Origin: Lysinibacillus mangiferihumi
Lineage (GTDB): Bacteria > Bacillota > Bacilli > Bacillales_A > Planococcaceae
NCBI RefSeq assembly: GCF_003049665.1
Contig: NZ_PYWM01000017.1
Span: 43,830 to 107,829, forward strand
Reading direction: 5' to 3'
Length of the DNA stretch: 64,000 bases
In this document: positions 45,743 to 53,124 of the stretch, piece after piece
Position numbering within the stretch: the first letter of the stretch is position 1
Layout of the letters: each line of letters starts with the position of its first letter
Position numbers and translations under genes: made by a program
Notes under the pieces: generated by a model
The model's input: the letters and a program-made list of their open reading frames with translations, nothing else
Database searches by the model: none
What the model was told of the DNA's origin: nothing

Positions 45743-46045
45743 TCACAAACTCATCCCTATTAAATCCCACTCCCCTGCTCCCAACGTTACCACACCATTA
45801 CCTTTATAATTAAATTTTGATTCCAAATTTGGTATATCATTTGATGGTAAATCTGAGATTTTTCTAATAATAACATCATCAGTTATTAAAAGACCTTGAT
45901 TTCCACTAAAATAAATAGTTTCTACTTCTTCTTGTTCTTGTTCAACCGACTGTCCTTCGGTATCACTAACTTCTGATGCATATACCTCATCATAAAATGC
46001 AAAACTGCTTCCCGCTAACAAAAGCCCTAATAGAAATTTCTTCAT
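45743..46045 (-). pseudogene. Secreted protein truncated by an IS3 fragment
   Basis: 100 codons: signal peptide MKKFLLGLLLAGSSFAFYDE cut near YAS, a Glu/Gln-rich stretch (EGQSVEQEQEEVE), then YFSGNQGLLITDDVIIRK and GNGVVTLGAGEWDLIG. The frame runs into the IS fragment and stops three codons later (MSL). AGGAGG precedes the ATG. The lost C-terminus prevents identification. Confidence 0.6.
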
Positions 46046-46182
46046 GCATAAACCTCCTATATTTTATTATTTTACCATAAAATAGAAAAAACGAACTATA
46101 AACCTTTTATGGTAAAATATAATAGATTTGCGCATAATACAAATAAAATTAATTATCTTAAATTCTTATTAGGACAGGAGTG

Positions 46183-46623
46183 ATGATTCTGAAAATTACT
46201 AAAATAGTTTATTTAATGTTTTTTGTTATATTTATAGCTGGTTGCTCTTCATTCAATACATTTAAACAGCCGCAGGGAAAAGTAATTATAGATAATAAAG
46301 GTTATACGATGAGGATTGGTGATTTTGAATGGAATGAAGGCGACTTTGAATCAAGAAAAATTAGTACATCCGATAAAATTGACTTAGCAGAAAAATTTGA
46401 AACATTAGAAGTTAAAAAAGGAGATAGAATAAAAATAGAAATCGAACAAAGCCCCTCTTCAATAATCATAAATCAAGAGAATGAAGATGGTACAACAGAT
46501 GTTATTGAAATAAATGATAATGAAATTACCCTTCCATCAGAAGAAGGTTATTATATCTATGAAATTAAAGCTAAATGGAATGAAGGAAAAATGACTTTTG
46601 TTTTTGATGTAAATATAGAATAA
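46183..46623 (+). CDS. Small lipoprotein, paralog of the 27442-27876 gene
   Basis: About 146 residues with the lipobox VIFIAGC. The mature region contains QPQGKVIIDNKGYTMRIGDF, FETLEVKKGDRIKIEIEQSP, GYYIYEIKAKW and TFVFDVNIE, all aligned to the paralog at 27 kb. The start is unclear: AGGAG lies only three bases before the ATG at 46183. A GTG at 46180 and a CTG at 46189 are alternatives. A strong terminator follows. One paralog lies inside and one outside the deoD-linked region, suggesting relocation or duplication. Confidence 0.8.
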   Translation: MILKITKIVYLMFFVIFIAGCSSFNTFKQPQGKVIIDNKGYTMRIGDFEWNEGDFESRKISTSDKIDLAEKFETLEVKKGDRIKIEIEQSPSSIIINQENEDGTTDVIEINDNEITLPSEEGYYIYEIKAKWNEGKMTFVFDVNIE

Positions 46624-46662
46624 AGAATTTGATTTACTGATATATAATTTAAATTTTTAAAA

Positions 46663-46712
46663 TAAAGACTAGGACTCAATTATTATTTGTTGAGTACCTG
46701 GTCTTTAATTTA
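46663..46712 (+). terminator. Rho-independent terminator of the lipoprotein gene
   Basis: AAAGACTAGGACTCAA pairs with TTGAGTACCTGGTCTTT over a T-rich loop. Its right arm TGAGTACCTGG recurs in hairpins at 51007-51053 (as TGAGTGCCTGG) and 52184-52223. Confidence 0.8.
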
Positions 46713-46793
46713 CTTATTAAGTTCTTGTATTACAATGCCCCCGGAGTTCTTTGTAGTATTAATTCCTGTAAAACGTTTCAGCTTTCTTGCAGT

Positions 46794-46852
46794 AAAAAAA
46801 CAGAATATCCATTGCCCATACCTCAGTTGTAACTATGGATACCCTGTTTTTT
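46794..46852. terminator. Terminator-like hairpin
   Basis: AAAAAACAG (46795-46803) and CTGTTTTTT (46844-46852) with an internal second pair TATCCAT/ATGGATA; ends in a T run on the plus strand and in a T run on the minus strand. Confidence 0.55.
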
Positions 46853-46882
46853 ATAAAAGTAATTGTCATCGTGCTGAAAAGT

Positions 46883-47137
46883 AATGGGTTTCCTTCACAC
46901 CCTGATAGTATGTCTAATAGATAGAAAGAAATTGTGAAACGATTTAACTTACCGCTTCTCACTTTTCATGGATTACGTCAAACTTACGCTTCGTATATGA
47001 TTAGTAAGAATGTACATTTCAAAATCATTCAAGAACAACTCGGGCATACGAATATAAAACAACCCCTCAATACCTACAGTCATTTAACAGAACAGGACAA
47101 AATTAAAGCAAGTGACCTGTTTGACGAAATCCTGTAA
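46883..47137 (+). pseudogene. Integrase C-terminal fragment, older element
   Basis: NGFPSHPDSMSNR-stop, then EIVKRFNLPLLTFHGLRQTY, ASYMISKNVHFKIIQEQLGH and PLNTYSHLTEQDK to the end LFDEIL at 47137. It is colinear with the integrase at 52.4-53.1 kb. The catalytic HxxR (HGLR) is retained, but the following His is Gln, a stop breaks the frame near 46920 and the N-terminal two-thirds are missing. It lies 60 bases before the left deoD-end copy. Confidence 0.75.
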
Positions 47138-47196
47138 ATGTCGCCTTTTCGTCGCCTCTGGTCACTTACTCACTATTCACAAAAAATTAAAGCCTT

Positions 47197-47263
47197 TAAA
47201 ACCTTGCTATATCAACTACTCTTGAATAGCCGCCTCTAACGCAACAACAATCATGTCATTGAA
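47197..47263 (-). repeat. attachment-site-like copy of the deoD 3' end (left)
   Basis: 67 bases matching 53125-53191 at 65 positions. On the minus strand it still reads [19 protein letters not shown], the exact DeoD C-terminus, with two silent changes. This is the displaced end expected when an element integrates in the last codons of deoD and carries a replacement end. Confidence 0.85.
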
Positions 47264-47426
47264 TGACCTGAACTTTCTTAGAAAATCACCAATACTCAAA
47301 AGCCCTCTATATCAGTACCTTACTGTTTATGAACTGTATTTAGAAATCAATTATAGTAATAGAAAATCTTTAATTATCTTTTTTTTGGTCGGTTTTTAGT
47401 CGGTTCAGTCGGGCATTTTTATAGTA

Positions 47427-47458
47427 ATAAGACCACCCATTTCGGAGTGGTCTTTTAA
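47427..47458. terminator. Hairpin repeated from 44852-44883
   Basis: AAGACCAC (47429-47436) pairs with GTGGTCTT (47447-47454). The flank TTTTTATAGTAATAAGACCA is the same as at 44.85 kb. Confidence 0.6.
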
Positions 47459-47520
47459 TAGTTTTTTAGCTAAACCCAAGACATCGATAGACATCCCTAT
47501 CCGCATGTCAATCAACCATA

Positions 47521-47558
47521 AAAAATAGCCCCCTTATCAAATAAATAAGAGGGCTTTA
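47521..47558 (-). terminator. Terminator of the secreted-protein gene, copy 2
   Basis: AGCCCCCTTAT (47528-47538) pairs with ATAAGAGGGCT (47546-47556) with one mismatch; TTTTTT follows on the minus strand. It lies 17 bases after the stop. Confidence 0.8.
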
Positions 47559-47574
47559 TATAATTCTTAAGCTA

Positions 47575-48336
47575 TTACTTATCTCCAACTGGCTTTAATA
47601 AATTCACTGGAAGCCAAAAATATTGTTCGCCATTTCCTCCTAAGCCATTGTCCACATATAGATAACCATTAACTTCAACACCTAGCGATGTAAAAATGCT
47701 TCCTTTTGCATGCATTGTTAAAGGTTTAGCTTCATTTAGTGGCGTGTTTTTCCCACCAGCATCTTTTGTTAACTCAAAACGTACATTGCTTGCTCTCGAT
47801 ATTTCCTCAGCGATTTTAAGATCTGTACCAGGATATTTATCATACCATAACCCTTCACCGCCATAGCTCTCGGAAAACTTCAGCAGTTGTCCACTATTTG
47901 TATCCAAGAAAGAAATACCACCAATACCACCATCTTTGAAGAATTTCCCATAATACCCCATATTATAAACACCATCACGATTGATAACAATATACACTGG
48001 ATTGCTATAGAAAGATGAACGAATTTTTATTGGTACTTCTTTGAAAACTACCAAATCCGTTGCTTGTACGCGGTATTGCCCCATTTGATAGAATATTTTT
48101 TTATCATACTTTTCAATATCATACGTTCTAAAGAAGTTATTTCGCTTAACCACTAAAGATTCAAACGTACCATCTGGATTTTTCTTGTACACCTTGATGT
48201 CTTTTTTAAAGGTCATTTTTCCTGTTTGCCCTTTGACAACTTCTGCTCCATCATACATCACTTTCGCTTCTGATTTTGTTGGATTTACTACTGCAAATAC
48301 GAATGCTGCTAGTAACACAGTAAATATTTTTTTCAT
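47575..48336 (-). CDS. Secreted protein with conserved N-terminus and variable middle, copy 2
   Basis: 253 residues from the ATG at 48336 (GGGGGAG upstream; the earlier in-frame ATG at 48372 is not needed). Signal peptide MKKIFTVLLAAFVFAVVNPT cut after SEA. Residues 25-125 nearly match copy 1. The middle (about 135-215) is unrelated to copy 1: Gly-rich with KDGGIGGISFLDTNSGQLLK and SYGGEGLWYDKYPGTDLK. The end VNGYLYVDNGLGGNG...LPVNLLKPV realigns. No Cys. The function is unknown; a constant head with exchangeable tail fits a surface binding protein. Confidence 0.8.
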   Translation of the reverse strand: MKKIFTVLLAAFVFAVVNPTKSEAKVMYDGAEVVKGQTGKMTFKKDIKVYKKNPDGTFESLVVKRNNFFRTYDIEKYDKKIFYQMGQYRVQATDLVVFKEVPIKIRSSFYSNPVYIVINRDGVYNMGYYGKFFKDGGIGGISFLDTNSGQLLKFSESYGGEGLWYDKYPGTDLKIAEEISRASNVRFELTKDAGGKNTPLNEAKPLTMHAKGSIFTSLGVEVNGYLYVDNGLGGNGEQYFWLPVNLLKPVGDK

Positions 48337-48491
48337 TATTCTCCCCCTACACAGTTTCATTTTAAAGAACATAATATCTTAGTATTATATACTAGTAATC
48401 TTATATTCTACCAACAGATGTTAAAAACCCAACAAAAGTAGAGTGTTTTCCCATATCATTATCTCATTCATCTACCATTCTACCCAATTAT

Positions 48492-49364
48492 CTAAATATA
48501 TGGACTATTACTAATAGATTGTGGAAGGCTATCACGTTCTTTTAACCAATTGTAGAAAGGTACAGGACGTTCTTTATATGGAGTTACTTCTATAGAAGAT
48601 GATTTATATAGCTTGTTATTTGAACGCTCCACAGCCTTGCTATACGCTCCTACAAATACAGCTCTTAATGTGCTCGCTACAGTTAGTGTACCTTCTTTTA
48701 TATCCATAGCAATTTTGAATAGAACATTTTTCGCTTTAATGAAGTCAGGTGCACTTTGAACCTGTGCTGATAATACAACCTTGTGTAATTCATCTTTCAA
48801 TCTATCTGCTAATGGTAAGCTATTCATGAAATCGAAACAGCATTACCTGGTACTCATTCATATACTCTTTTTTATTTTCAGCTTGAATAGCTAATTCATT
48901 ACCAAGACTCATAATATTATTTGCTTGTTTAGAACTTAAAAGATAAAAAGAACTAGATGGTGGTTTTCAGATTGTGGACGACAAACCACGTCATTACTAG
49001 CTTCATCGGCTGTCATTCGTTGGGACACGCTCGATGGGACATAAGGTAAAATGCGATAAATACTTGCCCCTTTAATACCGTTTAATTTTGTTCCTGGTAC
49101 TTTTTCAATAATGCCTAATGACTCTAATTTTTTAACACTTCGATATACTGTCTTCGTACTGATTTCCAATGCATCAGCAATTGTAGAAGCTTTTAAATGA
49201 CATGCTCCAGTATGTTCTAAGCTGTGAGAAGCAAGTTTATAAATGATGGCACGCTCTGATTCTGTTAGGTCATAATAGTGAACAGCCATGTGGTCTTCCA
49301 CACTCTTATCCATATCTGCTATTGAATCAAATGTTGTGTATTGTGCTAAGTATTCGAATGTCAT
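48492..49364 (-). pseudogene. Winged-helix regulator/replication-like protein broken by two frameshifts
   Basis: Three consecutive minus-strand frames join into one protein of about 300 residues. 49364-48960 begins MTFEYLAQYTTFDSIADMDK and holds a winged helix (HLKASTIADALEISTKTVYR). After a shift near 48955 it continues SSSFYLLSSKQANNIMSLGN to EYQVMLFRF. After another near 48830 it continues MNSLPLADRLKDELHKVVLS to SNSPYI at 48492. Each join falls exactly where the next frame starts. GAGAGG lies upstream of the ATG. It is divergent from the XRE gene across an AT-rich repeat region. A replication initiator or master regulator of the element is plausible. Confidence 0.65.
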
Positions 49365-49412
49365 TGTTGTTCACCTCTCTTTAAAATTACTATATCCTTC
49401 ATTTCATTCATT

Positions 49413-49460
49413 AATAAAATAATAAAATAATAAAATAATAAAATAATAAAATAATAAAAT
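49413..49460. repeat. Six perfect tandem copies of AATAAAAT
   Basis: 48 bases of pure A/T in exact 8-bp units, between the divergent winged-helix and XRE genes. Such AT-rich tandem units resemble the melting region of a replication origin, or a slippage-prone promoter spacer. Confidence 0.9.
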
Positions 49461-49560
49461 TACTTTTAAAGTAACTATGTTACTCAAATAGTAAATTACT
49501 TTATTCGCAATGTAAATTACTAATTGCGTAATTTTATTTCTTAATCTATAATTAAATTAA
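49461..49560. promoter_or_regulatory. Palindrome cluster next to the AATAAAAT repeats
   Basis: TTACTTTTAAAGTAA, GTAACTATGTTAC, repeated GTAAATTAC and GCAAT-N10-ATTGC lie in 100 bases. They look like operators for the XRE or winged-helix protein, or iteron-like sites. Confidence 0.5.
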
Positions 49561-49588
49561 GAAAATCGGAATGAAGGCAGGTGTGCAT

Positions 49589-49810
49589 ATGTATTTAAAA
49601 TCGAGGTTAAAAGTATTGCTCGCTGAAAGAGATATGAGTCAGAAGGATTTAGCTGAACAGACAGGGCTTACTACACGTTTGATTAGTGAAATTGCCAATA
49701 ATAAAGTGAAGATGTATCCAAAGGATGCATTAGAGAAAATAATGTTTACATTGGACATAAAGAACTTAGGTGACTTACTGCAACGTGTAGACGAGGAAAC
49801 AGATAACTAA
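49589..49810 (+). CDS. XRE family regulator of the element
   Basis: 73 residues starting MYLKSRLKVLLAERDMSQKD, with the HTH core LAEQTGLTTRLISEIANNKV. AGGTG lies six bases before the ATG at 49589; an upstream ATG at 49571 has a poorer site. Likely controls the divergent promoters in the repeat region. The end is followed by a short hairpin-like AGATAACTAATTAGGGTTATCT. Confidence 0.8.
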   Translation: MYLKSRLKVLLAERDMSQKDLAEQTGLTTRLISEIANNKVKMYPKDALEKIMFTLDIKNLGDLLQRVDEETDN

Positions 49811-49882
49811 TTAGGGTTATCTGTTTTTTTATGTACTTTCATCTCCAAGTTTCCTAAAATGGAAATATAAAGGAAGGTTTTA

Positions 49883-50416
49883 ATGATGACTTTATTTGTA
49901 TTTGGAATAAGTGTTTTAGGTATGATGGCTGGTGTAGTATTGCTGATACTTGGACTTATTAAGAAGAAAAAATTAAAAGGCGGCATTGTATTGGGTGTTT
50001 CAATTTTGTTATTCATTGTATCCTTTATGATGCCTGCACCAGAAGGTAGCAAAGAAAAGGTTGAAGTGGCAAGCAAAACAGAGGAAGAACTAAAAAAAGA
50101 AAAGGCTACATCAGAAGCTAAAAAATAAGAAGAGAACAAAGTTAAAGAAGAGGAAGAACGCAAAGCCAAGGAAAAAGAATTAGCTGAACAAAAAGCTAAA
50201 GAAGAAGCCAAAGCTAATGTGGAAGCAAATAAAAAAGAAGAAGAACAAAAAGCAAAAGCTGATGAATCTAAATTAAAAGAAGAAGCAGAATCAAATGGTA
50301 AAGCAGAAACACCCCCTCCTCCTACTACAGTAAGTACAACGGATACAAGCGCAATCCTAGTAAACGATATAAAAAAAATAGTTACTGATGAACTAGGAAA
50401 GAAGAATAATCTATAA
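49883..50416 (+). pseudogene. Membrane protein with Lys/Glu-rich tail, in-frame stop
   Basis: AAGGAAGG precedes ATG 49883. Two transmembrane helices (TLFVFGISVLGMMAGVVLLI, GGIVLGVSILLFIVSFMM) are followed by a Glu/Lys-rich coiled coil. TAA at 50126-50128 interrupts it. The same frame then continues with the same composition (EENKVKEEEERKAKEKELAE) to a Pro/Thr-rich segment and the end IVTDELGKKNNL at 50416. So one 177-residue protein was split by a single nonsense codon. The N-terminal half could still be made. Confidence 0.6.
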
Positions 50417-50433
50417 GAAAGGAGGTGAACAAA

Positions 50434-50529
50434 GTGGATTATGATAAGATTTTAACTTATCTAATCGGAATATCAACAGTAATTAACTTACTCACTGGGT
50501 CAGTTAAAACATACACGATATGCGATTAA
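50434..50529 (+). CDS. 31-residue hydrophobic small protein
   Basis: GTG start with a perfect AAAGGAGGTG seven bases upstream: MDYDKILTYLIGISTVINLL then TGSVKTYTICD. One short membrane helix and a polar tail. The size and layout resemble type I toxin or holin-like peptides. It overlaps the next basic ORF. Confidence 0.5.
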   Translation: MDYDKILTYLIGISTVINLLTGSVKTYTICD

Positions 50530-50576
50530 ATAAGAAAAAGCGACGCACTCCCGCTAAGAAGAAACGTCGCAAATAG
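50520..50576 (+). CDS. 18-residue highly basic ORF
   Basis: MRLNKKKRRTPAKKKRRK, 12 of 18 residues Lys or Arg. It starts inside the end of the hydrophobic ORF, so it could be translated by coupling. It is followed at once by a GGGGAA-GAAA-TTCCCC hairpin. Could be a nucleic-acid binding or antimicrobial-like peptide, or a fortuitous frame. Confidence 0.3.
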   Translation: MRLNKKKRRTPAKKKRRK

Positions 50577-50577
50577 C

Positions 50578-50607
50578 AAGAAGGGGAAGAAATTCCCCTC
50601 TCTTCTT
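50578..50607 (+). terminator. Hairpin after the small-peptide pair
   Basis: AGGGGAA (50582-50588) pairs with TTCCCCT (50593-50599) over a GAAA tetraloop, followed by TCTTCTT. Confidence 0.65.
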
Positions 50608-50631
50608 AAATCTTATCACATTCATCTAATT

Positions 50632-50808
50632 ATGAAAAATATAACTTACGCTGTGGCATTTGCATTTGCTTTGTACATTTTAGTTTATTTGGTTGATTGG
50701 AAAGAGCCGAAATTCTACGACTACTCTATGATTGTGATGTACTCAATCTGTTTAATTCTATTAGCATTGAACATCGTTCTATACTTTATCGAGAAAAGAG
50801 GTAAATAA
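50632..50808 (+). CDS. 58-residue two-helix membrane protein
   Basis: MKNITYAVAFAFALYILVYL, a linker with VDWKEPKFYDY, then SMIVMYSICLILLALNIVLY and a basic tail. Two membrane helices with both ends probably inside. No clear ribosome binding site. It is followed by the basic protein gene after two bases, so they are co-transcribed. Unknown function. Confidence 0.55.
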   Translation: MKNITYAVAFAFALYILVYLVDWKEPKFYDYSMIVMYSICLILLALNIVLYFIEKRGK

Positions 50809-50810
50809 TT

Positions 50811-51005
50811 ATGACCGAGAAAAAAACAACAGACGCACAAAAAAGAGCTACTCAGGCATATCGCGAACGAAATAGAGAAAAGACACGTAAACAGTCCGCT
50901 AAAAGTGCAGCTAGGACTTACATTAATAAATATTGTGAGTTAGAAGATTTGCACGAATTAAAAAAGCTTATCGAAGAACGAGAAAAGGAATTACAAGGTG
51001 AATAA
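50811..51005 (+). CDS. 64-residue basic helical protein
   Basis: MTEKKTTDAQKRATQAYRER then REKTRKQSAKSAARTYINKY and a Glu/Lys-rich end. Highly charged, helical, typical of small DNA-binding phage or plasmid proteins. The ATG lies two bases after the upstream stop. A convergent terminator follows. Confidence 0.6.
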   Translation: MTEKKTTDAQKRATQAYRERNREKTRKQSAKSAARTYINKYCELEDLHELKKLIEEREKELQGE

Positions 51006-51006
51006 A

Positions 51007-51053
51007 CAAAAAGACCAGGTACTCAATTAACTATGAGTGCCTGGTTCTTTGTG
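51007..51053. terminator. Bidirectional terminator between convergent genes
   Basis: AAAGACCAGGTACTCA (51010-51025) pairs with TGAGTGCCTGGTTCTTT (51034-51050). It lies between the plus-strand basic-protein gene and the minus-strand gene at 51027, overlapping the end of the latter. Confidence 0.8.
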
Positions 51054-51386
51054 TTGGGTGCTTAACAATAATTTTTCAACTTGTGTTTTCAAAGCCATAT
51101 TTGCATAAGTTAAAACTAAATCCTCACCAGCTGTAGCAACGGTCAAATCACTAAAGTATTCATCTATCTTTTCCCATTTCACGACTCTAATTTTATCTTT
51201 AGCTAATAGCCTTTTAGAGTTGTAACATTCTTGTGAAATGTCATCTAAAAGCTTATCGAGTATTGGTAAATATACATTGCTCATTTTAAGATTTTCAATC
51301 ACCTTGTAGTCACGTTGTAATGTCTGTACTGCCATATCGTAAATGACATATTTATGAAGAAGTCCTCTTTGTTCAAAGCTAATCAT
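51027..51386 (-). CDS. Conserved hypothetical protein of the element
   Basis: 119 residues starting MISFEQRGLLHKYVIYDMAV, mostly helical, with VVKWEKIDEYFSDLTVATAG near the end. It overlaps the WYL-like gene by 4 bases. A wrecked copy lies at 42209-42412. Small proteins of this type accompany WYL-like or YolD-like genes in Bacillus mobile DNA, but I do not know a function. Confidence 0.65.
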   Translation of the reverse strand: MISFEQRGLLHKYVIYDMAVQTLQRDYKVIENLKMSNVYLPILDKLLDDISQECYNSKRLLAKDKIRVVKWEKIDEYFSDLTVATAGEDLVLTYANMALKTQVEKLLLSTQHKEPGTHS

Positions 51387-51604
51387 ACAACTGAACGCTC
51401 CTTGTGTATGATTGGAACAACTGCTAACACATTATTGATAGTAAAAGTACGCTTTGCTCGTCTTGTAAAACAGTACGCTTGAAATGAATCACCTGTAAGC
51501 TTTACAAGCTTTACTCTCCTCTTTGTAATCTCACCGCTTTTTGACATATACATCATGTTTACTATTTGATTACGTTGCATAGCTTTAGCCAGTTGTTCTT
51601 TCAT
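51383..51604 (-). CDS. Small WYL-like domain protein
   Basis: 73 residues starting MKEQLAKAMQRNQIVNMMYM, then ITKRRVKLVKLTGDSFQAYC, TRRAKRTFTINNVLAVVPII. The strand order and the AYC/RRAKRTF pattern match short WYL-type ligand-sensing domains. The ATG at 51604 has GGAGGAG nine bases upstream; a longer frame from 51631 starts upstream of it. It likely acts with the overlapping 51027 gene. Regulatory role is inferred. Confidence 0.65.
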   Translation of the reverse strand: MKEQLAKAMQRNQIVNMMYMSKSGEITKRRVKLVKLTGDSFQAYCFTRRAKRTFTINNVLAVVPIIHKERSVV

Positions 51605-51804
51605 CACAGTACACTCCTCCAATAAGAACATTCGTTTGTATTTATATTAGAACAATTGTTCTTATTTTGGCAAGCGGTAATTTTTACTTATATAATCATT
51701 TAATTAAACAGGGATATGGTATTGATTAAATCATGAACTTTTTCCATATATACACTTAGAATGGTAAATAGTTAAAAATAATTTAGTTTATAGGAGAGTT
51801 TGAA

Positions 51805-52176
51805 GTGAAAAAAATAGTTGCAATAGTTGCAATTGTATTAGTAGCGATTGTAGGATTATCTTACTTTATTATTGATTCAAGATATGAAAAAGAAGAAATA
51901 TTACATGATTTTTTAGTACCTAAAGATGCAGTGGTAGAATATGAGGATGAAAGTGAATACTTTAGTAATATCAATTACGAATGGTCTAAAGCTTCTATTA
52001 AAGGAATTTCATTAGATTATAAAATTATCTTAATGATAAATGGCTGGAAAAAAGAAAAGAAGGAACAAGATATAGGAAGCTGGTCCGGTCAATATAAAAA
52101 AGATAACATTACAATTATAATCAGCACTGCAGACCAGGATGTTTTGGCTATTGCATCTAGGGATGATTCTAAGTAA
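51805..52176 (+). CDS. Secreted or anchored small protein
   Basis: 123 residues from a GTG with AGGAGAG upstream. An N-terminal anchor (KKIVAIVAIVLVAIVGLSYF) without lipobox precedes an acidic and aromatic region (VVEYEDESEYFSNINYEWSK) and a beta-rich end (DNITIIISTADQDVLAIASR). The terminator after it is well formed. Function not recognised. Confidence 0.65.
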   Translation: MKKIVAIVAIVLVAIVGLSYFIIDSRYEKEEILHDFLVPKDAVVEYEDESEYFSNINYEWSKASIKGISLDYKIILMINGWKKEKKEQDIGSWSGQYKKDNITIIISTADQDVLAIASRDDSK

Positions 52177-52183
52177 AAACAAT

Positions 52184-52223
52184 AAAAGCCCAAGCTCAAA
52201 ATTAATTGAGTACCTGGGCTTTC
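52184..52223 (+). terminator. Terminator after the anchored protein gene
   Basis: AAAGCCCA (52185-52192) pairs with TGGGCTTT (52215-52222), with an inner CTCAA/TTGAG pair. Same right arm as the 46.7 kb hairpin. Confidence 0.75.
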
Positions 52224-52367
52224 GAGGGTTGCAAGGGTTGGTTACCCTATTTACAAGTAACAGCCCAAGAAAGTGACATAAAACCTCTTTCTACGATGGG
52301 AAAACCATTGTTTTCATAGCACATATTAGATGCATATAGTATTTCATCATGAACAAAGTAGGAGTTA

Positions 52368-53072
52368 ATGATCGAAACAAATCCAATGAATGGTGTTGAA
52401 AGACCTTCTCGCTCTAAAAGGTATAAGGAGATTGAATTTTACGACGAGGAACAATTGAAATTACTCTTAAAAAAGACAAAGGAAATGTATCCTAAGCATG
52501 CATTGCAAATTAAATTAGCTGCATTAGCAGGCTTACGAATGTCTGAAATCGCAGGAATTAGATATGAATGCTTAAATTTCGTTAACAATCCTATACTCAT
52601 TGATTCGACTCTTCAATATGACAAAGAAGATAAAAACTTTTTCTTAGGTCCTACAAAAACCAAAAGACCACGAACTGTCAATGTACCAGCGGAGTTAATG
52701 AGAGAAATAAAACAATATGCAAAGGAACATAAGAAGTTACAGCTAGCATCAGGTGAAGCTTGGAAACCTATGAAGGACGATAAAGGCACACCAATAAATT
52801 TACTTTTTACAAAAACAAACGGATGCCCTTCACATCCTGACAGTATGTCTGGAAGATGGCGTGAAATAGTAGAAAGACATAACCTACCTATACTCACTTT
52901 CCATGGATTAAGACATACCTATGCATTATTTATGGTTAGTAAAAATGTTAATTTTAAAATTATCCAAGAACAACTTGGACATGTAAATATTCAAGAGACT
53001 GTTAATACCTATAGCCACCTAACCATGAGAGATAAAGAAAAAGCAACCGACTTCTTCGATTCCATTTTATAA
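52368..53072 (+). CDS. Tyrosine recombinase (integrase), 5'-truncated
   Basis: 234 residues, against about 380 for full-length relatives. The visible protein starts in the linker before the catalytic domain. All catalytic residues are present: Arg57 (AGLRMSEIAG), Lys97 (GPTKTKRPRT), His179 and Arg182 (HGLRHT), His205 (QEQLGHVN) and Tyr215 (NTYSHL). The N-terminal arm-binding and core-binding domains are missing, and in-frame stops lie upstream, so it was truncated rather than mis-started. AGGAG lies only three bases before the ATG. It reads toward the deoD junction, as expected for an element integrase. Confidence 0.85.
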   Translation: MIETNPMNGVERPSRSKRYKEIEFYDEEQLKLLLKKTKEMYPKHALQIKLAALAGLRMSEIAGIRYECLNFVNNPILIDSTLQYDKEDKNFFLGPTKTKRPRTVNVPAELMREIKQYAKEHKKLQLASGEAWKPMKDDKGTPINLLFTKTNGCPSHPDSMSGRWREIVERHNLPILTFHGLRHTYALFMVSKNVNFKIIQEQLGHVNIQETVNTYSHLTMRDKEKATDFFDSIL

Positions 53073-53097
53073 AATGGTCGGTTTTAGGTCGGTTGCT
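53042..53097. terminator. Hairpin at the integrase end and deoD junction
   Basis: AGCAACCGAC (53042-53051) pairs with GTCGGTTGCT (53088-53097). The integrase stop lies within the loop. It separates the converging integrase and deoD transcripts and recurs at 9287-9344. Confidence 0.7.
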
Positions 53098-53124
53098 CTT
53101 ATTCTTATAGTTTTAGACTTGTTG

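Noticed and set aside
49413..49460. Possible CRISPR array from regular repeats
   Set aside because: The unit is 8 bp, purely A/T and without spacers; it is a simple tandem repeat and no cas gene is nearby.
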